NCBI GenBank assembly: GCA_024637195.1
Contig: JAGXFN010000009.1
Span: 1 to 64,000 of the forward strand
DNA: 64,000 nucleotides
Direction of reading: 5' to 3'
Origin: Arcobacter sp.
GTDB taxonomy: Bacteria; Campylobacterota; Campylobacteria; Campylobacterales; Sulfurimonadaceae
Shown: in pieces, positions 28,743 to 37,997 of the stretch
Layout of the letters: every line of letters starts with the position of its first letter
Numbering within the stretch: the stretch's first letter is position 1
Program-made: the position numbers and the translations under genes
The notes under the pieces: model-generated
What the model was told of the DNA's origin: nothing
The model's database searches: none
What the model saw: only the letters and a program-made list of their open reading frames with translations

Positions 28743-28768
28743 TCCCCCGTCACTCAAGGCGATACTGT

Positions 28769-29128
28769 TTAGGCAAAAAAAGAGTATAAAAAGACTTCAA
28801 AACCCCTTTTTTTGGGTTGAAAGGCGGTCTGTACCAAGTCCTCTTGTTCAGGTCCTAATGAGTCCCCATGAATGTAATAATCAGACACACCTTCTTTGTG
28901 TTCTATGCGGATCTGATAGCGAGTAGCCCCCTTAATGATTTTCTCACAACTGCCTTTGCTCATAAAATCAAAAAAATTCTCTCTCTCCTTTGCCGTGAAC
29001 TCAGCCCATTTTTTAGTTTGAAAATACATTATTTTGATCTTTTCTATGTTTTGGAGTTCAGTAGGAAAAGGAACAATATCTTGTTGCCATTTAGTTTTGG
29101 AAAATGAGAATAGGTCGCTGATTTTCAC
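28769..29128 (-). CDS. Hypothetical soluble protein
   Basis: About 119 residues with no signal or membrane segment; I do not recognise the family. The GTG at 29128 is six bases after GGA and is a better start than the upstream codon at 29176. It is convergent with cheR and about 180 bp downstream of the end of the next minus-strand gene. Confidence 0.5.
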   Translation of the reverse strand: MKISDLFSFSKTKWQQDIVPFPTELQNIEKIKIMYFQTKKWAEFTAKERENFFDFMSKGSCEKIIKGATRYQIRIEHKEGVSDYYIHGDSLGPEQEDLVQTAFQPKKRGFEVFLYSFFA

Positions 29129-29305
29129 ATTATTCCTTTTTTCTCTGCCCTCAAGCAAAGATCTTTTAAAGAACAATAACAGAGGAAAGTGTCAGATTGG
29201 ATAACAAGCTGTTTGAGCGAAGAGAAAATAGAGATTTTTATCTGCTTTTTTGTGGCAGCATGCAGGAGCGAGGATAGGGTTTTAGACAGACGTGAACAGT
29301 TCCTG

Positions 29306-30592
29306 CTATTCGGCGCGGTTGCGGCCTCGTTCTTTGGCAAGATAGAGCTTTTCATCGACCTGTGCGACATAGCGGTCGATCGTATCCTGAGTCGTTGCTA
29401 CGGAGTTGTCGACAAGAATACCGACTGTTCCGATACTGACGGTATAACGGATAGGGGGATAGGTGTCGTGGACAAGCAGATCTTGTGATGCTGTTATCTC
29501 GCATATTTTTTGTGCAAGGGCAAGGGCCTCTTCTTTGTCTGTCATCGGAAGCAGCGCCATAAACTCTTCTCCGCCAAATCGGAAGATGTAATCCGATTTG
29601 CGAAGGGATTGTACCAATATGTTGGAAAAATGCTTCAGCACCACATCTCCTACTCCGTGTCCGTGGGTGTCATTGATCGACTTGAAGTGGTCCAGATCGC
29701 ACATCATCAGAGCAAATTCTCTGCCGGTCGCTTTGGAGATGTCAATCATGTTGAGCATGATCTTATTGAACAGCCGTCGGGTCAGAAGATGAGTCAGAGG
29801 ATCTTTCGCCCCTTCTTCGATCTCGTTGAGAAAGGCTATCTCATTTCCGATTTCTAGTGAATAGTAATCAATGCGCTGCATAAGATGGATGAGTGTCGCG
29901 GGACGGGTTACTCTGCTCTTGCAGTAGTTGATGACATTGGCGGCAAGATCATGCAGGTTAATATGGAGTTTTTCTATCACTTTAAAATGCGATGATGTCA
30001 GTAGATAAGAGGTCGTTGTACTGTTCATCCATTTTCCGAATTCGCAGAGGTTGGGATTGAGCTCGGGGTAGTTGTCTTCAAACTCGTGTGCTTTGATGTA
30101 GATGATGAGGTCAAGTACCCACTTTATATGACTCTCGTAATGGACCATAAACTTTTTGTCAGGCATAAGGGTGATGTGCGAAAGACGAAGCTCGTTTTTA
30201 TGGATGAGCTGATTTAAAAATTTCTCCAGATACAAGACCGTGATCCGATCTTCATGCGCTGTAAAAAAACGGTTGATTTCGCCGATGTGCTCAAAATCTT
30301 CTATTTCAACAAGACTGCCCAGGAGCTTGCGGGCAACAGTGACAAGCTCGCTGAAGAGAAACAGATACGAGATATCATGCTCGATTGAAAAGTGTACCAG
30401 TTCTTTTGTGTTATGTTCGATCTTTTCTTCGGTGTCAGAAAGAAGAAGGTTTAGAAACAGTTTTTTTTGTTCGTTTATCACGTAGGTATAGAGCAGGTCG
30501 GTGCTTGGGTTGAGCTGTATGCTCTCAATGCTGAGGTTAAAATCACGAACACACTCTTGGATTTTGGAAAAATATTTTTGAATAATCTGCAT
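29306..30592 (-). CDS. Diguanylate cyclase with CZB zinc-sensing domain
   Basis: A soluble cyclic-di-GMP synthase. The middle region has the CZB pattern: H155, then C183 in the CEFGKW box, then H210 and H214 (KLHINLHDLA). The C-terminal GGDEF has FRFGGEEFMALLP and a preceding RKSD that fits the inhibitory site. This is the layout of DgcZ, where zinc binding to CZB lowers activity, with an additional ~140-residue helical N-terminus of unknown fold. It lies alone on the minus strand. Confidence 0.85.
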   Translation of the reverse strand: MQIIQKYFSKIQECVRDFNLSIESIQLNPSTDLLYTYVINEQKKLFLNLLLSDTEEKIEHNTKELVHFSIEHDISYLFLFSELVTVARKLLGSLVEIEDFEHIGEINRFFTAHEDRITVLYLEKFLNQLIHKNELRLSHITLMPDKKFMVHYESHIKWVLDLIIYIKAHEFEDNYPELNPNLCEFGKWMNSTTTSYLLTSSHFKVIEKLHINLHDLAANVINYCKSRVTRPATLIHLMQRIDYYSLEIGNEIAFLNEIEEGAKDPLTHLLTRRLFNKIMLNMIDISKATGREFALMMCDLDHFKSINDTHGHGVGDVVLKHFSNILVQSLRKSDYIFRFGGEEFMALLPMTDKEEALALAQKICEITASQDLLVHDTYPPIRYTVSIGTVGILVDNSVATTQDTIDRYVAQVDEKLYLAKERGRNRAE

Positions 30593-30759
30593 ATAATTTT
30601 CCTGTTTCTATAGTTCCCGCTGCCGGAGCGGTAGTTATGCTTAAGTGCATTATAGTAGCAAGAAGATAAAACAACAGACTTCTTGTCTAAAAAGTAAAAT
30701 TAAATCACCTTCTTTTTTTCTACGCAATAAGTGTTTTTGAGTGAATCAGCCGTGGATAA

Positions 30760-30785
30760 TCAATATATATTTTGATATACTTCGA
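30760..30785 (+). promoter_or_regulatory. Candidate ModE-type operator before modE
   Basis: Two imperfect 10-base arms (TCAATATATA and TATACTTCGA) are separated by 6 bases, with 7 of 10 pairs complementary. They have the same arm-and-spacer geometry as the better site upstream of modA. The site is 25 bp before the modE start, which would suit autoregulation. Confidence 0.45.
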
Positions 30786-30809
30786 ATATACAGATTACTA
30801 TACGAGAAG

Positions 30810-31604
30810 ATGATGGATAACACGGTTGAAGGTCGTTTTTGGATCAGCAAGTCAGAACACAGTTTTTTAGGCAAAGGCCGTATAGAACTTTTACTGCTTA
30901 TAGAAGAAACAGGTTCTATCACTAAGGCTGCAAAAATGATGAAGATGAGCTATAAAGCAGCCTGGGATTCAGTTGACACCATGAACAATCTATCAGAATT
31001 TCCTTTGGTAAAGCGGGTAAAAGGCGGTAAAGGGGGCGGCGGAACAGAGCTTACCCCTTACGCTAAAGAACTTATAACTACCTATAAGGTCTTGCAAGAA
31101 GAACATCAGCATTTTTTAAATAATCTCTCAAAACGCATCAATCAAAAAAATGGACATTTTCGTCTTTTAGAGAGCATGAATGTCCGAATAAGTGCTAGAA
31201 ATCAGTTGAAAGTAAACGTCATAGAAATTCAAAAAGGGGTAGTAGAGAGTGAGATTTTCTTGCAGCATCACGATGAAGAGGTTTTCATGGCAATCATCAC
31301 GAATGACTCCCTGGAAACTCTTGATCTGAAAGTCGGTACAGAAGTCCATGCTCTTTTTAAGGCCAATGCCGTAGTGATCAGCACTGATACAGAGTTAAAA
31401 AAGAGTGACAGAAACCGTTTTATGGGAATTGTAAACCGCATAAGCCGCGGTAATTTCGATGCTGAGGTGGTGGTGGAGTTAAAAGGCGAAAGTACGATTT
31501 GCTCTACTATGCCTATTGACGTGTTGGAGGAATTAAAATTGAAAAAGGGAATGGAAGTTGTTACTTTTTGCAAGCCAAACAGTATTATTATCGGTATTTG
31601 GTAG
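30810..31604 (+). CDS. modE: ModE-type molybdate-dependent transcriptional regulator
   Basis: ModE represses molybdate uptake when molybdate is plentiful. The N-terminal winged helix has GRIELLLLIEETGSITKAAK and MSYKAAWDSVDTMN, the ModE/LysR-type HTH, and VKRVKGGKGGGGTELTPYA is the conserved wing. Two TOBE/Mop domains follow (SARNQLKVNVIEIQKG and GIVNRISRGNFDAEVVVEL). The start is one of two adjacent ATGs (30810 or 30813). It leads the molybdate operon, with a 229-bp gap before modA. Confidence 0.92.
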   Translation: MMDNTVEGRFWISKSEHSFLGKGRIELLLLIEETGSITKAAKMMKMSYKAAWDSVDTMNNLSEFPLVKRVKGGKGGGGTELTPYAKELITTYKVLQEEHQHFLNNLSKRINQKNGHFRLLESMNVRISARNQLKVNVIEIQKGVVESEIFLQHHDEEVFMAIITNDSLETLDLKVGTEVHALFKANAVVISTDTELKKSDRNRFMGIVNRISRGNFDAEVVVELKGESTICSTMPIDVLEELKLKKGMEVVTFCKPNSIIIGIW

Positions 31605-31631
31605 AATGAAAATTGCATTTTTAATCTATAG

Positions 31632-31655
31632 CGAAATATATCTTAGTATATATCG
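31632..31655 (+). promoter_or_regulatory. ModE-type operator between modE and modA
   Basis: CGAAATATA and TATATATCG are inverted about a 6-base spacer with 8 of 9 pairs complementary. This matches the known ModE geometry of two TATATA-containing arms with a central spacer. It lies about 180 bp upstream of modA, in a stretch otherwise without a credible gene. Confidence 0.7.
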
Positions 31656-31833
31656 GTATATAAAAAGTTTAGATTACGAACCTTGCGATTATGATTTTAA
31701 AGCCGGGTTTTACTATAGTCATGGGTTTACAAACTTGGGCGTCGTAGAATTGGCTGTCAAGAGAGTAGAAAAATAGATACAGGTCGTGCAGATACGCATT
31801 GTGAACTAAATTGTCTATTTAAAAGGAAAAATT

Positions 31834-32580
31834 ATGATGATAAAATTAATGATAACACTGCTGGTCGCAAGTTCTGCACTTTTGGCAGGAAGCATAAACA
31901 TTGCCGTTGCTGCAAATGTCAGTTATGCGATTGATGAGCTAAAAGCGGAGTTTAAAAAGAGTAATCCTGACACGGAGGTTCACGTCATACTTGGCAGCAG
32001 CGGAAAACTGGCTGCTCAGATAGTAAACGGTGCTCCTTTTGGTCTTTTTATGTCGGCAAATATGAAGTATCCTAAGGCGCTTTATGAGCAAAAAGTTGCT
32101 ATTACGAAACCCGTCGTTTACGCACAGGGTGCACTTGCTTATTTAAGTTCAAAACCAAAAGAGTTTAGCAAGGGCATCGCGCTTGTAACCGACCCGGCTA
32201 TAGGTAAAATAGCAGTTGCAAATCCAAAGACTGCACCTTATGGCAAGGCAGCTGTAGAAGCTATGAAAAAAGGCGGAGTTTATGAGAGTGTAAAAGAAAA
32301 ATTTGTTTATGCCGAGTCAATTTCTCAAGTTGTAAGTTATGCACTTACGGCGGCTGATGTTGGATTTATTGCTAAATCATCTCTTTATTCTCCTAAAATG
32401 GCAGCATATAAAGAGGGGATCAACTGGGCTTCAGTAGATTCAAAACTCTATTCGCCCATCAAGCAGGGAGTTGTCATCTTGAAAAACGGTGCGGACAATA
32501 GCGAGTATAGATCTTTCTATGACTTCATATTGAGTCCAAAAGGAAAAGAAATTCTCAAAAAATACGGGTATGTGATATGA
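31834..32580 (+). CDS. modA: Molybdate ABC transporter periplasmic binding protein
   Basis: The secreted substrate-binding protein of the molybdate/tungstate importer. The signal peptide runs to LLAG, and the mature protein starts SINIAVAANVSYAIDELKAE with the typical ModA opening. LGSSGKLAAQI holds oxyanion-binding residues, and the GKIAVANPKTAPYGKAAVEA segment is strongly conserved. AAGGAAAAATT precedes the ATG. It overlaps the TOBE gene by four bases. Confidence 0.94.
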   Translation: MMIKLMITLLVASSALLAGSINIAVAANVSYAIDELKAEFKKSNPDTEVHVILGSSGKLAAQIVNGAPFGLFMSANMKYPKALYEQKVAITKPVVYAQGALAYLSSKPKEFSKGIALVTDPAIGKIAVANPKTAPYGKAAVEAMKKGGVYESVKEKFVYAESISQVVSYALTAADVGFIAKSSLYSPKMAAYKEGINWASVDSKLYSPIKQGVVILKNGADNSEYRSFYDFILSPKGKEILKKYGYVI

Positions 32581-32975
32581 ACAAAATAGATGCGACACTC
32601 ACGGTAATAGAGCATTCTCAAGGCATAAGTGTAGTCTCTTTCGGTTCTTCAAACCAGCATCTTAAAATGATGTCGCTAGACCTTGACGAGAGTATGAAAG
32701 TCGGTGTAAAAGTCAGGCTTGGAGTTAAAGCCTCAAGTATATCGATAGCTAAAAATTTGAGGGGTGAACTAAGCATCGCAAACCAGTTGAAGAGCACTGT
32801 TGTATCTGTCAATAACGGAACTCTTCTCTCAAGTGTCAAGCTTCGTTTTGGAGATTTTATTTTAGAAAGCATCATTACATCAGAATCTTCAAAGCGACTT
32901 GATTTACAAGAAAATGACGCTGTAATCGCACTTATAAAATCGAGCGATTTATCAATTTTGGAGCTTTTAAAATGA
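32577..32975 (+). CDS. TOBE/Mop-domain molybdate-binding protein
   Basis: A 132-residue cytoplasmic protein made of two TOBE-like halves (NKIDATLTVIEHSQGISVV and LKSTVVSVNNGTLLSSVKL). It probably binds molybdate as a storage or sensing protein. Four-base overlaps with modA and modB show tight operon coupling. The placement between modA and modB recalls other Campylobacterota mod operons. Confidence 0.82.
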   Translation: MNKIDATLTVIEHSQGISVVSFGSSNQHLKMMSLDLDESMKVGVKVRLGVKASSISIAKNLRGELSIANQLKSTVVSVNNGTLLSSVKLRFGDFILESIITSESSKRLDLQENDAVIALIKSSDLSILELLK

Positions 32976-33652
32976 ACGAGCTAGATTTTGCCCCGTTTCT
33001 TCTGTCTTTTAAATTAGCAGGCATTACAACATTTATACTTTTCATAATCGCTCTGCCTGTTTCTTGGTGGCTTTCGCAGACAAAGTGCAGATGTAAACCT
33101 TTTGTTGAAGCAGTTGTATCGCTCCCTATTGTCCTTCCTCCTTCTGTATTGGGGTTTTACATACTTTTTGCTCTCTCTCAAAACTCTCCAATCGGTGCTT
33201 TTTTTGATGAGACATTTGGCATAAAGTTGGTTTTTAACTTTACAGGGCTTGTTGTCGCCAGTTGTTTTTACTCTTTTCCCTTTATGGTGCAACCGCTTCA
33301 AGGCGGTTTTGAAACGCTTAACAAAAATATGCTTGAAGCCTCTTATTTAGCAGGGAAAAACAAGCTGCAAACACTTGTTTTTGTCGCATTGCCAAACATT
33401 AAACCGGCACTTATAACAGCGACAATCATAACTTTTGCACACACAGTAGGCGAATTTGGAGTGGTTTTAATGGTGGGCGGTTCCATCCCAAATGAGACAA
33501 AAGTAGCTTCTGTTGCCATTTATGAGGCGGTAGAGATTTTGGATTATAAAACAGCACATATTTACAGCGTGATAATGCTCATGTTAAGTTTTATGGTACT
33601 TTTAGGCGTTTATCTTTTTAATAGCCATCACAAAAAAAGGATAGGCGTATGA
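32972..33652 (+). CDS. modB: Molybdate ABC transporter permease
   Basis: The membrane channel subunit, with about five helices. The EAA loop that contacts ModC is MLEASYLAGKNKLQTLVFVALPNIKPAL. LPIVLPPSVLGFYIL and VGEFGVVLMVGGSIP are typical ModB segments. It overlaps its neighbours by four bases on each side. Confidence 0.94.
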   Translation: MNELDFAPFLLSFKLAGITTFILFIIALPVSWWLSQTKCRCKPFVEAVVSLPIVLPPSVLGFYILFALSQNSPIGAFFDETFGIKLVFNFTGLVVASCFYSFPFMVQPLQGGFETLNKNMLEASYLAGKNKLQTLVFVALPNIKPALITATIITFAHTVGEFGVVLMVGGSIPNETKVASVAIYEAVEILDYKTAHIYSVIMLMLSFMVLLGVYLFNSHHKKRIGV

Positions 33653-34503
33653 TACGACTAAACATTCAAAAAAAGCTTCAAGGCAGTCTCGGAGAGATGA
33701 GTCTTGAAGTGGATTTAGAGATAAAAGAGCACGATTTTGTAGCCCTCGCGGGTCAAAGCGGGAGCGGTAAAACTACACTGCTTCGCATATTGGCAGGGTT
33801 AGAAGAGGCGGGGGGAGAGGTTACTGTCTCTGGTGAAAAATGGCTTGGTGAAAACTTCCAGAGGGTGACTCAAAAAAGAGGAATTGGCTTTGTTTTTCAA
33901 GATTATGCCCTTTTCCCAAATATGAGTGTTTTGCAAAATCTTCTTTATGTAGCCAAAGACAAAGAATTGGCCTTGCATTTGCTTGAACTCACAGAGCTTA
34001 CAGAACTCCAAAACACGCTTCCAAACATTCTCAGCGGTGGACAAAAACAGCGCGTAGCACTTTGTAGAGCACTTATGAAGCGACCGAAAATCTTACTTAT
34101 GGATGAGCCGCTCTCTGCCCTTGACCCAGAGATGCGAAACAAACTCCAGCAAGACATATTAACACTTCATAAAGAGTTTGGAACGACAACGATTATAGTG
34201 AGCCACGACCCAAGTGAAATCTACCGTCTTGCAAACCGTGTAGTCATGCTCTCTCAGGGAAAAATCATCCAGGATGCAAGTCCAAAAGAGGTGTTTTTGC
34301 AAACAAAAGGGAGTCAGAAGTTTTCACTCAAGGGAGAACTGCTGGACATTATAAAAGCAGATGTTATTTATATAGGCATTATTGCTATCGGGCAAAATGT
34401 TGTCGAAGTTGTAATGGATGAGGCCGAAGCTTCATCTTTTAAAATCGGTCAAAGCGTACGTGTAAATACCAAAGCTTTTGCACCAACCATCTCGGTGATT
34501 TAA
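33649..34503 (+). CDS. modC: Molybdate ABC transporter ATP-binding protein
   Basis: The ATPase of the molybdate importer. Walker A is AGQSGSGKTTL, the signature is LSGGQKQRVALCRAL, and Walker B is ILLMDEPLSALD followed by the switch His in IIVSHDPSE. The C-terminal ~65 residues look like a single TOBE domain. It is the last gene of the operon; no strong terminator is visible before the convergent MscS gene. Confidence 0.94.
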   Translation: MIRLNIQKKLQGSLGEMSLEVDLEIKEHDFVALAGQSGSGKTTLLRILAGLEEAGGEVTVSGEKWLGENFQRVTQKRGIGFVFQDYALFPNMSVLQNLLYVAKDKELALHLLELTELTELQNTLPNILSGGQKQRVALCRALMKRPKILLMDEPLSALDPEMRNKLQQDILTLHKEFGTTTIIVSHDPSEIYRLANRVVMLSQGKIIQDASPKEVFLQTKGSQKFSLKGELLDIIKADVIYIGIIAIGQNVVEVVMDEAEASSFKIGQSVRVNTKAFAPTISVI

Positions 34504-34553
34504 AAATATTATTCACATCTGATGCGATGGCAAAGAGATTGTGTTAACTGACC

Positions 34554-35423
34554 TTAAATTTCTGTAACATTTAATTCATTAAGTGCATGTTCACTTATGA
34601 GACCTTGATTTAAAAGCTCTTTTATGACCATTTCCGTCATATCGCTCTTAAATAAAAACTCATAACGGATGTCCATCACGTAAGCTTTTAGTTTCATCTC
34701 TAAAAAAGATTTATGTTCATTTATTCTGTTTGTAAAAAGCACCACAATAGGTTTGTTGAGATAAATATATCTTGAAACTTGAGCCGCTTCGATGGCAATC
34801 TTTCGAACTTTTTGTGTGTCTACATCAACAGGAAGTGTTATCGGTGCCACTACTTGGCAGTAGAGTTCACCGGAATTGCTGTTTGAAATGTGAGAGTTCA
34901 TTAGCTCCATATTTGGAATCACAACCATTGAATCATCTGGAGTTACAATGCGAGTTGTTTGAAGATTGATCGTTATCACTTCGCCATAGTTGTCTCCGAC
35001 TTTTATTTTATCTCCGACTTTGAATGGGCGGTCAAAGATAAGCATGATTCCGGCAAATACATTTTTTAGAAAATCTTGTGTAGCAAAGCCTATGGCTATT
35101 GCCACCGATGCCAGACCGGTCATTAACATCTCTATAGGCGGGTTGTATATGACTTTTACCATAACGGTTATAATGACGATCCAAAATCCTATTCGCAGTA
35201 TTGGGATTATCCCTTTTATACTTATTCTAAGCAGAGAACTTTTTTCGGCGAAAAATCCAAGTATCTTTGTAAAAACAGTTATAAAGATGTAGCTGATTAT
35301 AAAAAAAAGTACGGTCCAAAGAATCTTTGAGATAGAGATTATTTCCAAAAAGTTCACAGTATGGGTATCTATACCGTAACACGCCTGAGTGATAAAAAGT
35401 ATAAAAAATGGTGTAAATCTCAT
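34554..35423 (-). CDS. MscS-type mechanosensitive channel
   Basis: A 289-residue small-conductance channel. A signal-like N-terminus is followed by three membrane helices. The pore-lining helix is LASVAIAIGFATQDFLKNVFAG, where Gly/Ala packing matches MscS TM3, and DRPFKVGDKIKVGDNYGEV opens the cytoplasmic beta domain. It is 14 bp downstream of an ATPase gene on the same strand and probably co-transcribed. A decayed paralogue fragment of its C-terminus lies at 54563-54803. Confidence 0.9.
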   Translation of the reverse strand: MRFTPFFILFITQACYGIDTHTVNFLEIISISKILWTVLFFIISYIFITVFTKILGFFAEKSSLLRISIKGIIPILRIGFWIVIITVMVKVIYNPPIEMLMTGLASVAIAIGFATQDFLKNVFAGIMLIFDRPFKVGDKIKVGDNYGEVITINLQTTRIVTPDDSMVVIPNMELMNSHISNSNSGELYCQVVAPITLPVDVDTQKVRKIAIEAAQVSRYIYLNKPIVVLFTNRINEHKSFLEMKLKAYVMDIRYEFLFKSDMTEMVIKELLNQGLISEHALNELNVTEI

Positions 35424-35437
35424 TATGCCGCTCCGAT

Positions 35438-36694
35438 TTAGTGAATAAAATTTTTTGACGTGAGATAATCATGCACCGATTTATAGATAGCAGGATTTAT
35501 GTTGTATTTTTTTTGGGGTTGGATAAGCAGCCCTTTTTCAAGCATCGGCATAAGTATCTTGCGGGACTCGGGTATAGACTCATGCATGGTAAGAGCAAAA
35601 TCGTTTAACGTCAATCCGTCATGTAAGATCAGTGCCTGAAGAGTAAACATAGCATCTTCGGAAATATTTTTAACAAAAGAGTGGTCAAAATCATCGATCT
35701 CTTTGATGTTTAAAGTTTTCTCATCGATAGCGTTAATCGAACGGATCCAGTAAAGCTCGGCAAGAGAGACATTCCCATTTGAGAGTTTATGCAGAAGCTT
35801 GAAAAATTTTTCTTCCAAAAAATTCTGTTTTTTTTCATCGTCTAAGCCTTTGAATGTTTTATTCTCCAAAGTATCCTCGCTAGGAATAAACTTAATTTCG
35901 GTTGATTTGTAATCTATCCGTTTAAATATGATCTCTTTGATGGTTTTATAGTCTAACTCTAGCATGTTTATTTCATTTGTAAAGTAGTTTGAAATTGCAA
36001 CGGTCTTATCAAGGTAGTTCCATGTCTGCGGTGTAAACACTCCTATCCAAAGGATGTTCTTGGTAGTATAGGAGATAAGCTCAAAGAGCATCTCCATGCT
36101 CTCGAAACCGCCTACTTTTTTCAAAAACATGTGATGAAGATTTTCAAGAATGATTATTTTATTATTGTCAACATTGTTTAAAAAGTCAATCAGTTCTTTG
36201 TTGCTTTTTATGTCGTCTGTTTTTAGCAGAGTATTAAAAAATTCAAAGTATTTGCTGCGGGTATGTATTTTTTCATTCAAATTTGCTTGAATTGTATCAG
36301 TTTTTGATATTTTTCTTAAAAAAGCATTTAACATAGAGCTGACTCCAGACCCTTTTTCGCCTATCACTGCACAGGTGACAAAGCGTTTTTTTGTCCAGTT
36401 TTCAAACGAGTCTTCAAGTTTTTTTATCTCGGTTTCTCTGTTTACAAAAAAAGCTTCACGTGCGGGTTTAAATTCGTAAAGTTTTTTATGTTCCTTAGGA
36501 AGATTTTCAAGAGAAGAGTTGATTTCTTGCATAAACTCCGAAAGCTCAAAAGAGAAAGGCACTTTTTCGTTTGCAATGCCTACTAGTTTTTTTAAATCGT
36601 TTATTTTGTCTTTTATGAAGGATAGAAGTTTTTTATCTTTTGGTTCGGTAAACTTTTTATTATTCTTTGACTCGGTAGACTTATCACTATTCAT
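35438..36694 (-). CDS. AAA/STAND-like ATPase-fold protein with degenerate P-loop, paired with MscS
   Basis: A 418-residue protein with an ORC/STAND-like core. A coiled Lys-rich N-terminus is followed by FVNRETEIKKLEDSFENW, typical of the segment before a P-loop. The P-loop-like IGEKGSGVSSML (about 111-122) has Val where Walker A needs Lys. Walker B is probably KIIILENLH (about 179-187). The C-terminal ~80 residues look like a winged helix (ALILHDGLTLNDFALTMHES). ATP binding is therefore doubtful. The close pairing with MscS suggests it controls or assembles the channel. Confidence 0.7.
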   Translation of the reverse strand: MNSDKSTESKNNKKFTEPKDKKLLSFIKDKINDLKKLVGIANEKVPFSFELSEFMQEINSSLENLPKEHKKLYEFKPAREAFFVNRETEIKKLEDSFENWTKKRFVTCAVIGEKGSGVSSMLNAFLRKISKTDTIQANLNEKIHTRSKYFEFFNTLLKTDDIKSNKELIDFLNNVDNNKIIILENLHHMFLKKVGGFESMEMLFELISYTTKNILWIGVFTPQTWNYLDKTVAISNYFTNEINMLELDYKTIKEIIFKRIDYKSTEIKFIPSEDTLENKTFKGLDDEKKQNFLEEKFFKLLHKLSNGNVSLAELYWIRSINAIDEKTLNIKEIDDFDHSFVKNISEDAMFTLQALILHDGLTLNDFALTMHESIPESRKILMPMLEKGLLIQPQKKYNINPAIYKSVHDYLTSKNFIH

Positions 36695-36883
36695 TGCAGG
36701 TTAGCCTTTTACGTCAAATCTTGATTTATTTTAGCATATTTCCAGTACTTTTAGCACGCTATTTCCGACTTTTATACCAAACGTCCTTTCAGTGCGTCTG
36801 CCCCTAACGCGGGAGAGTGACTCTTGCTATAGCGAGTGTCCAGATCGTTGTTTCTCAAGGTCTGAGCTGTAAAGAGGAGCTGT

Positions 36884-37696
36884 TTAGCTAGTTGTAATGC
36901 TTGTATCTTTTGTTGTACTAAACAAAGACAAGTATATCCCGACCGCTATAAGGATGGCTCCAATTATGTGGTAGGAGTGGAGTCTTTCACCTAAAAACAC
37001 ATAAGCCAAGATAGACCCAAATAGCGGCATAAGATGTACAAACTGTCCTGTTTTATTTGCACCGATCTCTTTGATGCCCTGATGCCAAAAATAGTAAGAG
37101 ATCACAGAGGGAAATATTGCCACATAGATGAAAAAAGGATAATATTTTTTAAACAAGATCAGATCGTTACTTGGGGAGTAGTCCATAAAACTATAGATAA
37201 GTATCAGCCAGAAGAGTCCGATATAGACAATGGTCACAAAAAATTCAACATCATTGAGACTTTTAGGTTTAAACCTGACGAGTACAGAGTAGAGTGCCCA
37301 GGCTACCGAAGAGGCGATTACCCAAAAATCCCCAGTGTTGAACTCTATTAGGTCCAAACTTGCAACTTCACCTCGTATGACTAAAAAGATGACGCCACAG
37401 GTCGATAGAAAAATGCCGACAGACTGCTTTATGCTGACTTTTATATTGAGAATAAAATAAGAAAAGAGCAGAATCAAAACCGGCACAGATGAGTTGATGA
37501 GCAGCGCGTTTGTTGCCGTAGTGGTTTGCAGACCGACATAGAGCAGGGTGTTAAAAGCGGTGATCCCGAGAAGCGCTAAAAGCGACAAAATGAGAAAATG
37601 GCTTCTGACTGCGTCCCGTATACAGGAGAAGCTTTTTATGAAGATCGGCAAAACGATTATAGCCGCGCCTACCCAGCGAAAAAGTGCCAGCTGCAT
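36884..37696 (-). CDS. EamA/DMT family transporter (true start probably near 37786)
   Basis: A ten-helix drug/metabolite transporter of two EamA repeats; SFFIL-type helices and FVHLMPLFGSILAYVFLGE in the second repeat are typical. The first ATG (37696) would cut off the first helix. Coding character continues upstream in frame for 30 residues, including VLFWSGNFIIGRFIHEDVGP, which is the usual EamA N-terminus. The upstream codon that sits six bases after AAAGGA is GTA (37784-37786), not a valid start. Either this is a mutated or misread start codon or a rare start is used. The substrate is unknown. Confidence 0.8.
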   Translation of the reverse strand: MQLALFRWVGAAIIVLPIFIKSFSCIRDAVRSHFLILSLLALLGITAFNTLLYVGLQTTTATNALLINSSVPVLILLFSYFILNIKVSIKQSVGIFLSTCGVIFLVIRGEVASLDLIEFNTGDFWVIASSVAWALYSVLVRFKPKSLNDVEFFVTIVYIGLFWLILIYSFMDYSPSNDLILFKKYYPFFIYVAIFPSVISYYFWHQGIKEIGANKTGQFVHLMPLFGSILAYVFLGERLHSYHIIGAILIAVGIYLSLFSTTKDTSITTS

Positions 37697-37997
37697 AGGC
37701 CCGACATCTTCATGGATAAACCTGCCGATGATAAAATTTCCGGACCAAAACAGTACGCAAAGTACTAATAAAAAAAATACAGGTACGATAGATCCTTTAA
37801 TATGATGAAGACAAAATTATACCGAAAGAAGAAGGCATCTCAGTGCTTGATACGCAGAGTCAGCAGGAGCCGTTCAGCTAGATTTAGCGCTGCTGCGAAG
37901 AAAATGAGTAATAGTCGTCACCTGAGTCTTTAATCTATAATCACTTAATCTGTCTTCTTTCTCGACCGTGTAGGATGCCTATCTGTCTGTTATGCTT

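Noticed and set aside
31606-31776. 57-codon frame directly after modE
   Set aside because: It runs through the palindromic ModE-type site, has no family resemblance, and is better explained as regulatory DNA.
36875-37881. 17-bp near-repeat (AGGAGCTGTTTAGCTAG at 36875 and a two-mismatch copy at 37865) flanking the EamA gene
   Set aside because: Short, imperfect and overlapping a stop codon; could be chance, and no element end is recognisable.
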